From: Planctomycetota bacterium
GTDB lineage: Bacteria; Planctomycetota; Phycisphaerae; Tepidisphaerales; Tepidisphaeraceae
DNA length: 45,523 nt
Direction of reading: 5' to 3'
NCBI GenBank assembly: GCA_023417885.1
Contig: JAEZED010000177.1
Span: 1-45,523 of the forward strand
Position numbers and translations under genes: made by a program. Position 1 is the stretch's first letter. Each line of letters opens with the position of its first letter. This document shows, piece after piece, positions 1-6,652 of the stretch. The notes under the pieces were generated by a model. The model made no database searches, was not told the origin of the DNA, and saw nothing but the letters and a program-made list of their open reading frames with translations.

Positions 1-60
1 CACCCCCCCCCCCCCCCGCCCCCCCCCCCGCCCCCCCCCCCCCCCCCCCCCCCCAGGGGG
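1..60. repeat. Near-homopolymeric C tract at window edge
   Basis: Positions 3-54 are C apart from single G bases near 18 and 30, and a G run follows at 56-61. This lies just past the stop of the S9 peptidase gene at 88. A run this long and pure is more typical of a poly-G read artefact extending a contig end than of real sequence, although a G-rich slippage tract cannot be excluded. Confidence 0.7.
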
Positions 61-87
61 GTGTCGATCGCTCGGATCAGCGCCGCC

Positions 88-3000
88 TCAGTTCGACGCG
101 TCGGCGGCGCCGCGGGCTGCGTCGCGCTGCTCGGCCCGGGCGGTCTCGGCCTCGGTGACGTCCGACTCCGAGTCCTGCTTGGGCGCGCCCGAAGCCTGGC
201 CCTTGCCGACGTGCGTCAGCAGGAAGTCCTCGTACTTGCGGTAGCGCCCCAGCGTCTTGACGTCGCCGCCCAGCCCGTGCCCGCCGGTCGGGTCCACGAA
301 CAGGTCCACGAGCGACTCCTTGTTGGCCCGGAGCAGTTCGCGGTAGACGCGCACGGTGTCCTGGTAGAGGACGTTGGAGTCCTCCATCCCGTGCACGAGC
401 AGCAGGCGGCCCTTGAGGTTCTTCGCAAGCGGCAGCAGCGAGTGCTGATCCAGGTCTTCGCGGAAGTCCTCGGCCGGGCCGACCGTGCCGGTCGTGTACC
501 AGGAGTTGTAGTTCTGCCACTCCGTCGGGCCCGCCCCGGCAATGCCGGCGGCGAACGCGTCGGGCTCGGTGTACATGGTCATCTGCGTCTGGAACCCGCC
601 GAAGCTCCACCCGTGGAGGGCGCGGCGCTTCGAATCGACGCCGGCGTTCTCGACGAGCCAGTCGGCGGCGTCCACCAGGTCCTCGGTCTGCGGCTTGCCG
701 ACCTGCCCGAAGTTGGCCTTCTCGAACAGCGCGCCGAGGCCCGAGGCTCCGCGCGGGTCGATCGTCGCCGTCACCCAGCCGTGCTTCTCCGCCATGTATC
801 GCGCGAAGAAGTAGGACGGGCCGGAGAAGTCGCCGCGCGAGATCATGTTGCGCTCGCCCAGCGGCCCGCCGTACACGTAGATCAGCAGCGGGCGCTTGTC
901 CTCGGGCGACCAGTCGGCCGGCTTGAACATGTGCCCGTGGATCGTGTGGCCGTGCCGGTTCTCGAAGCTGAAGTACTCCGGCTTCACCGCCACCATCTCG
1001 TGCGCCTCCTTCGGGTGGAAGCTGGAGAGGACGTACTCCTCGGTCGTGTCGCCGGAGCAGTCGAACGCCACCATCTCCGAAGGCGCGCCGAAGTCGGACT
1101 TGATGCCCAGCGCGTGGCTCCCGTCGTCCGAGACGGCGACGCGGTCCATCACGCCCTCGCCCTTGCAGAGCCGGCGCATCTCGCGCGACTCCAGGTCCAC
1201 CTCGTAGAGCCACTCCTGCGCCGGGTCGCCCTCGACCGTGGCCGTCGCGAACAGGCGCTTGTGATCCTTGGAGATGTGGAAGGGGTAGACCTCGGTCATT
1301 CCCCGCGTCAGCTGCTCGAGCCGCTCGTACACCGGATCCAGCACGTGAAGCTGGCGGAAGCCCGACAACTCCGTGATGAACACCATGTGCCGGCTGTCGG
1401 CAAGGTACTGCGGGATGATCATCCGCGGCGTGTTCGGCCCGCCGTCGTGGAGGAAGCGGTAGACGACGCGGCCGTTCTCGACCTGGAAGGTCTCGTCGGG
1501 CTGCGTGGCCGGCGCCGTTGCCGGACGACCGGGCCCGCCGCGCTGCTGCGGCTCATCACCGGCATCGGCGCGGGCGGTGCGCTCGCGGCCGGCCTCCTGG
1601 AGCGACCCGTCGGACCCGTCCTTGCGATCCGCGAAGCTCGCCTCGATCACGTAGACCTGGCTCGACTCCTGTTCGAAGGCGGCGAAGGCAACCTTCGTCG
1701 AATCCGGCGACCAATCCGGCACGTAAGTCACGTCGCGCGGGCCGGTCGTGCGGCGGGTGAAGACCCGCTGCGGCGAGCCCTTCTCCTGCGCGTGACCCTC
1801 GAGGTCATACAGGTAGATCGACATCTGCTGCGGCCGGTGCGCCTCGTCCGGCATCTGACGCGGTACCTGCCGAGCCGTCGCGAAGCGGTCGCGGTAGCTG
1901 ATGATCGTCACGCGGCGGGAGTCGTTCTGGCTCTGCTCATCGTCATCCCCGCCGCCGCGGCGGAACTGGCGACGCTCGTCGTCATCCTGCTGCTGCCCCT
2001 GGCCGGGCTGGCGGAGGTCGCGCTGGGACAGGAAGACGAGCTTGTTGCCGTCGGGGCTGATGCGGTAACCGACCATGCGCTCGCCGCGACCCAGCTCCGG
2101 ATCGAGCTGGACGATGGCGTGCTCCCCGAAGCGGACGCGGATGAGCGCCCCTTCGCGCAGGTAGGTGTACCCGGAGCCGTCCGGCAAGAAGGCGACCGAC
2201 GACTCGCGCTCGCGCGTGTTGGTCAGGCGCTCCAGCGTGCCGAGGTAGGGCCGGCCCTGCTCGTCGCTCGAAGCCCACTGCTCCGGATCCAGCTCCATCA
2301 GGTAGACGTCCCCGTCCGACTGGATCAGCATCTGGTGCCCTTCGGGGGCCCACTCGATGCTCTGGATCCCGCCGTAGCGCGGGGCCCGGTTGTCCTCGGC
2401 GTCCCGCTCGGTCACGAGGTCGCCGAGCTCCAGGTCCTGGGCCTCCACGTCGAGGATGCCGCGGGCGTAGAGCACCGGCTCCTCGGGCTCCTGCTGCTCC
2501 TGGGCCTGCCGGCGCGCGTTGCGCTGCCGGCGATTGGGCCGCTCCTCCTGCGCCGCGGGCTGCGATTCCCGCCGCGCCTCGAAGCTGATCTCCAGCGGCG
2601 GCTCGGTCAGCATGACGGTGCCGGTCAGGGTCGCCGAGTCGCCCGCGGTCTCGAACGTCGCTTCCAGGATGCCGTCGATTCCGTCCTGCCCGTCGCCCGC
2701 GGCGGCGGTGACGGTATCTCCCTCGATCTCGAAGTTGCGGAGCGGCAGGCGGACCAGGCCCGCGTGAAGCAGGCCGTTCACCACGTCACCCTCGCGCGTG
2801 ATGCTCAGGCGGAACGATGTGCCGGGCTCGACCTTGGCCACCTCGGACGAAGTCTCGATGCGCCCGCCGTAGTTGCCGAGCACCGGCGCGATGAGGTCGG
2901 GCTGCTCCGCCGGCTGCGTCGCGGGAGGCGCCTCCTCCTCGCGCTTCTCCGCCGTCTCCTCCTTCGCCTTGCCGTTGGAGCGTGCCTCGATCTCCGCGAC

Positions 3001-3489
3001 CTTGGGGTGGCGCGCGGCGCGGGCCTTCTTCTCGCGATCCTCGACGACGCGGCGCGCGTCGGCCTGGAACTCCGCCATGCGGCTGGCGCTGGTCACGCGA
3101 CGGCTCTTGCGCGTCTCGGTGTCGTAGATGTAGAGATCGCTGCCGTGCCGGCGCTCGGCGTAAGGCCGGAACAGGAAGGCGGCGAAGCGCCCGTCCTGGC
3201 TGAAGGTCATGCCGGTGGCGGTGGGGCCGAAGGGGCTGCGCTCGGGGAAGTACTTCTCGAGCTTGAGTTCCTCGTCCTTCTTCGCCGGACGCGTGGTGGC
3301 GCCGTCGCCGGCGTCGCGCTGAGCACGCTGGGCGCCGCGCTGCGCGGACCGCTCGGTGTTGCGCTGGAGCGCGACGGCGACAGGGTCGGCGCTGGCGTAG
3401 GTGATGGAACCGCCTACGAGCGCGAAGGCGGCGATTGCCGCGAGGGCTCGCGGCAGCAGACGAGGCAGGCCGGGCTTAGTTAGGACCAT
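88..3489 (-). CDS. Secreted S9 family (prolyl oligopeptidase/DPP-IV-like) serine peptidase
   Basis: Predicted 1133-residue exported serine peptidase cleaving peptides, probably in the periplasm. I start it at MVLTKPG (3489), where AAGGAG lies just upstream and a hydrophobic signal segment follows (residues about 8-30, ending near YASADP); an upstream in-frame start would spoil the signal. The middle is a WD/beta-propeller-like region with repeated blades such as SPDGNKLVFLSQRD and DWSPDSTKVAFAA. The C-terminal alpha/beta hydrolase domain has the S9 nucleophile elbow GWSFGGFQ (Ser about 962), the acid in HGMEDSNV (about 1036) and the His in GGHGLGG (about 1069), so the triad is complete. It is longer than the usual 650-800 residues because of low-complexity Q/E/R-rich inserts in the propeller. 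It is transcribed alone. The family is clear, the substrate unknown. Confidence 0.9.
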   Translation of the reverse strand: MVLTKPGLPRLLPRALAAIAAFALVGGSITYASADPVAVALQRNTERSAQRGAQRAQRDAGDGATTRPAKKDEELKLEKYFPERSPFGPTATGMTFSQDGRFAAFLFRPYAERRHGSDLYIYDTETRKSRRVTSASRMAEFQADARRVVEDREKKARAARHPKVAEIEARSNGKAKEETAEKREEEAPPATQPAEQPDLIAPVLGNYGGRIETSSEVAKVEPGTSFRLSITREGDVVNGLLHAGLVRLPLRNFEIEGDTVTAAAGDGQDGIDGILEATFETAGDSATLTGTVMLTEPPLEISFEARRESQPAAQEERPNRRQRNARRQAQEQQEPEEPVLYARGILDVEAQDLELGDLVTERDAEDNRAPRYGGIQSIEWAPEGHQMLIQSDGDVYLMELDPEQWASSDEQGRPYLGTLERLTNTRERESSVAFLPDGSGYTYLREGALIRVRFGEHAIVQLDPELGRGERMVGYRISPDGNKLVFLSQRDLRQPGQGQQQDDDERRQFRRGGGDDDEQSQNDSRRVTIISYRDRFATARQVPRQMPDEAHRPQQMSIYLYDLEGHAQEKGSPQRVFTRRTTGPRDVTYVPDWSPDSTKVAFAAFEQESSQVYVIEASFADRKDGSDGSLQEAGRERTARADAGDEPQQRGGPGRPATAPATQPDETFQVENGRVVYRFLHDGGPNTPRMIIPQYLADSRHMVFITELSGFRQLHVLDPVYERLEQLTRGMTEVYPFHISKDHKRLFATATVEGDPAQEWLYEVDLESREMRRLCKGEGVMDRVAVSDDGSHALGIKSDFGAPSEMVAFDCSGDTTEEYVLSSFHPKEAHEMVAVKPEYFSFENRHGHTIHGHMFKPADWSPEDKRPLLIYVYGGPLGERNMISRGDFSGPSYFFARYMAEKHGWVTATIDPRGASGLGALFEKANFGQVGKPQTEDLVDAADWLVENAGVDSKRRALHGWSFGGFQTQMTMYTEPDAFAAGIAGAGPTEWQNYNSWYTTGTVGPAEDFREDLDQHSLLPLAKNLKGRLLLVHGMEDSNVLYQDTVRVYRELLRANKESLVDLFVDPTGGHGLGGDVKTLGRYRKYEDFLLTHVGKGQASGAPKQDSESDVTEAETARAEQRDAARGAADASN

Positions 3490-3639
3490 GCGGAAGACTC
3501 TCCTTGTACTAGACGGTTCCCCCAGTATTACACATTCCGCCCCCTGCGCCTTGCCCATCGCGCAGGAACTGCGCGAAAAAGGCAGACTTCGGCAAGGTTG
3601 GGGCCGTTTTCCGGCTGTAGGGGTGGGAATCGGAGCGCG

Positions 3640-3654
3640 CCCGGCGATGCCGGG
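3640..3654 (-). terminator. Short GC hairpin downstream of mcsB
   Basis: CCCGGC and GCCGGG form a perfect 6-bp stem with a 3-nt loop, about 85 nt after the mcsB stop. There is no T run on the minus strand, so this is only a candidate termination or 3'-stability element for the mcsAB transcript. Confidence 0.3.
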
Positions 3655-3671
3655 GCAGCGAGGGGCTTCAG

Positions 3672-3781
3672 ATCGCCCCCCGAGCTTGTGGCGGACGAAC
3701 TCGGCGCGGGCGATCCCGCTCCTCGTAAGGGCAAAGCCTCATATCGCCCCGAGCTTGTGGCGGACGAACTCGGCGCGGGCG
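3672..3781. repeat. Direct duplication of the mcsB 3' end (3672-3712 and 3743-3781)
   Basis: The last 39 bp before the mcsB stop region (3743-3781) recur at 3672-3712 as a 41-bp copy. The copies are identical except that the downstream one has two extra C in a C run (six versus four). About 30 bp separate them. The downstream copy lies after the TGA and is not translated in the McsB frame. Confidence 0.9.
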
Positions 3782-4794
3782 GCCTTGCGCTCGTCGCCGT
3801 CGAGCTTCTTGCCCATCAGCTTCTGAAGGTGGGCCGGCTGCGTCATCAATACCAGCTCGTTGAGCGTCTTGATCTCCACGTCCTTCACGCGGCCGAGGTG
3901 GATGCCCATTCGCAGGTGCGAGAGCAGGAAGAGCGTCTCGTCGCTGGCGAGCAGCCGGGCCGACTTCAGCAGGCCCAGCGCCCGGAAGACCTTGTCGTCC
4001 AGCGCCACCGCCCGCTCGCTGCGCAGCGTCCGGCGGGCGTGATGCTCGAAATCGATGATCCGCGGGATGACGTGGTGCTTGAAGTCGTCCAGGATCTCCG
4101 ACTCCTCCTTGCCCAGCGTCGTCTGGTTGGAGATCTGGTAGAAGTCCCCGGTGGCCTCGGTCCCCTCGCCGTAGAGCCCCCGGACGGCCAGCTTCATGTC
4201 CTTCGCAGCACGGAAGACCTTGTCGATCTCGCCGGTGAGCTTCAGGGCCGGCAGGTGGAGCATGACGCTCACGCGAATACCGGTGCCGATGTTCGTTGGG
4301 CAGGCGGTCAGGTAGCCGAAGCGGTTGTGATAGCTGAACTCCAGCTCCTCCTCGAGCACGTCGTCCACGTGGTTGATCTGCTCCCACGCCTCGTCGAGCT
4401 GCAGGCCGCTGCGCAGCACCTGGAGGCGCAGGTGATCCTCCTCATTCACCATGATCGAGAGGTTCTCGTCCTGCCCGATCGCCACCCCCCGCGCCCCCTC
4501 GGCCGCCGCGTGGTGCTTGCTGATCAGGTGACGCTCCACCAGCAACTCGCGATCGACGTCGCTCGCCTGCTCGAGATCGACGTAGAGCATGCGCGGCGCG
4601 AGCTCCGCCTCCAGGATCGTCTCGCGCGCCCGCGTCTCCAGCTCCCGCCGCTGCCCCCGGTTGGCGCACGAGAGGAACGGGTATCCCTTCACGTTGCGCG
4701 CCAGCCGAACGCGCGAGGAGATCACCACCTCGCTCATCGGCCCGCTCCCCCGGAGCCATTCGCCCGCCTGGCTGGTCAGGTCGTTGAGCTTCAC
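3739..4794 (-). CDS. mcsB: Protein arginine kinase McsB
   Basis: 351-residue phosphagen-kinase-family protein that phosphorylates arginine residues of target proteins, in Firmicutes marking them for ClpCP. The N-terminus carries the ATP-guanido signature SSRVRLARNVKGYPF (about 26-40), and the catalytic core includes ERHLISK and the C-terminal RTLRSERAVALDDKVFRALGLLKSARLL, all typical of McsB. The start is GTG at 4794, which overlaps the mcsA stop (GTGA), implying translational coupling; it also gives the N-terminal length expected for the family, which the internal ATG at MSEVV would not. No ctsR or clpC is visible nearby, so the partner protease and regulator must be elsewhere. The 3' end is duplicated downstream. 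Confidence 0.95.
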   Translation of the reverse strand: MKLNDLTSQAGEWLRGSGPMSEVVISSRVRLARNVKGYPFLSCANRGQRRELETRARETILEAELAPRMLYVDLEQASDVDRELLVERHLISKHHAAAEGARGVAIGQDENLSIMVNEEDHLRLQVLRSGLQLDEAWEQINHVDDVLEEELEFSYHNRFGYLTACPTNIGTGIRVSVMLHLPALKLTGEIDKVFRAAKDMKLAVRGLYGEGTEATGDFYQISNQTTLGKEESEILDDFKHHVIPRIIDFEHHARRTLRSERAVALDDKVFRALGLLKSARLLASDETLFLLSHLRMGIHLGRVKDVEIKTLNELVLMTQPAHLQKLMGKKLDGDERKAARAEFVRHKLGAI

Positions 4795-5303
4795 TTCTCG
4801 GCTCCCTCCGCAGTCTTAATCTGGTCGCGCAGACGCGCCGCCGTCTCGTAGTCCTCCGCCTCCACGGCGCGGGCCAGCTCCTTGCGCAGGCGGTTGATGC
4901 TCACGCGCTTCCGCCGCACCGCCCCCTGCGCGCCGCGCCGGGCCGGCACCTTCCCCACGTGGTGCGTCGCCCCCTCGTGCGCCCGCTTGAGCAGGGGGGT
5001 GAGCTCCTCCTCGTAGAGGCTGTAGTCCGCCTCGCAGCCGAGCAGACCGCTCTGCTTGAACTTGCTCCAGGTCATCCCGCAGGAGACGCAGGTCTTGTTC
5101 TCCTGCTTCGCCAGCCCGCTGTGGGCCAGCACGAAGTTCGACAGCAGCTCGTTAATCGGCTGGTGCGCCTTGGCCGCCATCCCCTCGTTCACGAGCGGAC
5201 AGTCCTTGCACAAGTGCTTCTCGAGCTTCTTGCCGTTCTTGATCTCGGTCACGTGGACCGTCTTGGGCTTGTTGCAGCCGTTGCAAGGGTTGTCGATCGA
5301 CAT
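4791..5303 (-). CDS. mcsA: McsA-like zinc-finger/UVR protein, activator of McsB
   Basis: 170-residue McsA homologue, the adaptor that activates McsB. Zinc-binding pairs are CNGC (7, 10) and CKDC (32, 35), then CVSC (72, 75). The fourth pair is incomplete: GCEADY puts Cys at 90, but the second position is Asp93 where the family normally reads GCxxCY. The C-terminus (about 132-166) is a UvrB/UvrC-type UVR helix pair (INRLRKELARAVEAEDYE). Gene order mcsA-mcsB with a 4-base overlap matches the Firmicutes pair and supports the call. It is probably the first gene of a two-gene operon; the 5' gap to the PTPS gene is about 254 bp. Whether Asp93 replaces Cys as a ligand cannot be told from sequence. 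Confidence 0.88.
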   Translation of the reverse strand: MSIDNPCNGCNKPKTVHVTEIKNGKKLEKHLCKDCPLVNEGMAAKAHQPINELLSNFVLAHSGLAKQENKTCVSCGMTWSKFKQSGLLGCEADYSLYEEELTPLLKRAHEGATHHVGKVPARRGAQGAVRRKRVSINRLRKELARAVEAEDYETAARLRDQIKTAEGAEK

Positions 5304-5404
5304 GCGGCCGACTCCTCGTGGGTACGTACGCGGCGCCTTCTGCTCGGGCCAACAGGCAGGACGCCGTCAACCTGATATCCTAGGAGGGCGGGACGCCTTC
5401 TCTA

Positions 5405-5423
5405 CCGCCCGCCATCCGGGCGG
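5405..5423 (-). terminator. GC hairpin between the PTPS-like gene and mcsA
   Basis: CCGCCCG and CGGGCGG form a perfect 7-bp stem with a 5-nt loop, about 135 nt past the stop of the PTPS-like gene. There is no T run. It is the only structured element I see in the 254-bp gap 5304-5557; no tRNA or small ORF is convincing there. Confidence 0.35.
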
Positions 5424-5557
5424 CCATCAACAGCACAACGCTCGCGCGACGCGACTTGTTCATCCGGCGGTACTGGTCTTATCGGCCATTCACGCCGGCG
5501 CATGAGACCCGTTGCCACGCCGGAATGCGCCCGGAGCGAACGAACCGCAAGGTTCCG

Positions 5558-5935
5558 TTACCGCCCATCCGGCCGCCAGGTGGCGGAACAGTCAGGCGTT
5601 TCCCAGACTTCCACCTCCACCACCCGCAGATCATCCGGAAGCCGGACCGCCTCCGCGATGTGGCGCGCGACGTGCTCCGTCGTCGGATTCACCTCCGCGA
5701 AGGCGGGGGTGTCGTTCAGGTGCGTGTTGTGAAGCGCCTCCACGACACGTCCCAGCCGCGGCTGGACGTCGTGGAAATCGTGAACCGTGCCGATTTCATC
5801 GAGCCCGCCGTCGGAGCGCGCCACCACGAACCGGACCTGCCAGTTGTGCCCGTGCAGCGGCTCGAGCGCGCCGTCGGCCAGCCTCAACTGGTGCGCCGCC
5901 GAAAAACCCGTCCGGAGCGTGATCTGGTATGGCAC
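5558..5935 (-). CDS. COG0720 6-pyruvoyl-tetrahydropterin synthase-like enzyme, PTPS-III type
   Basis: 125-residue T-fold enzyme of the QueD/PTPS family acting on dihydroneopterin-type substrates. The zinc ligands are visible: His15 in FSAAHQL, then His28 and His30 in LHGHNW. The Cys of QueD (CxxxHGH) is missing; instead Glu25 sits three residues before His28, giving the ExxHGH motif described for PTPS-III, which makes 6-hydroxymethyl-dihydropterin and can replace FolB in folate synthesis. Other family features are NTHLND and the late Glu in VEVWETPD. The start is GTG at 5935, where the protein begins MPYQITLRTGFSAAH as expected. A folate rather than queuosine role is inferred from this motif and from folE at 28765-29493. 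Confidence 0.82.
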   Translation of the reverse strand: MPYQITLRTGFSAAHQLRLADGALEPLHGHNWQVRFVVARSDGGLDEIGTVHDFHDVQPRLGRVVEALHNTHLNDTPAFAEVNPTTEHVARHIAEAVRLPDDLRVVEVEVWETPDCSATWRPDGR

Positions 5936-5952
5936 GGGCCACTCTATACAGG

Positions 5953-6003
5953 AAGCGGGAACCGGGCCGCCGCGGTGGTGCCACGGCTGCCGAGTTCCCG
6001 CTT
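5953..6003 (-). terminator. Long hairpin between flgM and the PTPS-like gene
   Basis: AAGCGGGAAC (5953-5962) and GTTCCCGCTT (5994-6003) are perfectly complementary. The 31-nt interior can itself fold into a 6-bp stem with one G-U pair. It starts 25 nt after the flgM stop, so it probably ends the flgM transcript, although there is no long T run. Confidence 0.5.
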
Positions 6004-6028
6004 TGCGTGAGTGGTCGTGTCCGTACGG

Positions 6029-6313
6029 CTAGGACTCGATGTCCTCGAGCATTCGGTCGGCGACGACGTCGGCCTTGGCGTCGAGGTCGTAGGTGCCGGC
6101 TTCGATCTGGTCCTTGAGCATCTGCACCTTTTCCATGCGAACGTCCGTGCTCTTGGCCAGTTGGAGGAGGTGGGAAACGCCCGAAAGCTCGAGCCGGTCG
6201 GCGGCACGCGGGCGGACGGTCTCCGCCGGCGCGGCGTTGTACGCCTTGCGGGCAGCGGCGAGCCGGGAGAGGGCCTGTGCCTGGCTGGCGGCCTGGGTGG
6301 GGTTGACGTTCAT
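6029..6313 (-). CDS. flgM: FlgM-like anti-sigma-28 factor
   Basis: 94-residue homologue of FlgM, which binds and inhibits the flagellar sigma factor FliA until the hook is complete. The C-terminal sigma-binding region RMEKVQMLKDQIEAGTYDLDAKADVVADRML matches the family consensus (RxxKVxxLKxxIxxGxY); only part is quoted by position: residues about 58-90. The N-terminal half is Ala/Gln-rich and probably disordered, as usual. I chose ATG 6313 because AAGGAG lies six bases upstream; a start at 6328 would leave no such site. No other flagellar gene is in the window, so flgM is separated from its usual flgAMN context. Confidence 0.85.
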   Translation of the reverse strand: MNVNPTQAASQAQALSRLAAARKAYNAAPAETVRPRAADRLELSGVSHLLQLAKSTDVRMEKVQMLKDQIEAGTYDLDAKADVVADRMLEDIES

Positions 6314-6442
6314 TGACGACTCCTTCATCTGCCCCTGCGGGCGTGCTGATCGGCCAGCGCCATTCCGGCGCGGCGGGGGTTGGGTTCACGTGCCGCGACG
6401 ACATCCGCCAGGTTGCGATCCGAGGCGGGCGTCCGGAGCCCC

Positions 6443-6548
6443 TTATCGGCCCGGACTGCACTGTCGTCCCCGTTTCTATCGGCACCCCCCCGCGCAAAAC
6501 GTGAGCAATAACGTCCGACTTTACGAAAAACTTATCGCCTTTATCGAC
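6443..6548 (-). promoter_or_regulatory. Array of CGATAA boxes upstream of flgM (possible sigma-28 -10 elements)
   Basis: Reading the minus strand toward flgM there are GTCGATAA (6548-6541), GGCGATAA (6539-6532), GCCGATAG (6483-6476) and GCCGATAA (6450-6443). The last is identical to the E. coli sigma-28 -10 consensus, which would fit FliA control of flgM. I cannot find a convincing TAAAGTTT -35 at the proper 11-nt spacing for any box, so the promoter role is tentative. The rest of the 6314-6652 gap has only the hairpin at 6570-6600. Confidence 0.35.
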
Positions 6549-6569
6549 AGGCACTTGCGCAGAATTCGG

Positions 6570-6600
6570 CCTCTCGGCGGCCCGGAGGGGCGCATTTTTT
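6570..6600 (+). terminator. Rho-independent terminator-like hairpin with T6, plus strand, no upstream gene
   Basis: CCTC-T-CGG and CCG-GAGG pair into a 7-bp stem with one bulged T and a CGGC tetraloop (6570-6588), followed after six bases by six T (6595-6600). On the plus strand this reads as a terminator, but no plus-strand gene lies upstream in the gap. Neighbouring genes on both sides are on the minus strand. Confidence 0.45.
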
Positions 6601-6652
6601 CGTCGCAGACCCTGCGCGGGTACGCATTACCCATCTTCACAAACCGACGCCG

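Noticed and set aside
61..3483. A 1140-codon plus-strand open frame opposite the S9 peptidase
   Set aside because: It is antisense to a gene with intact signal peptide and catalytic triad, is rich in Arg/Val/Leu repeats without domains, and arises from GC-rich third positions.
6314..6569. Cyclic-di-GMP riboswitch upstream of flgM
   Set aside because: I looked for the conserved GEMM core and found no match; only CGATAA boxes and the plus-strand hairpin stand out.
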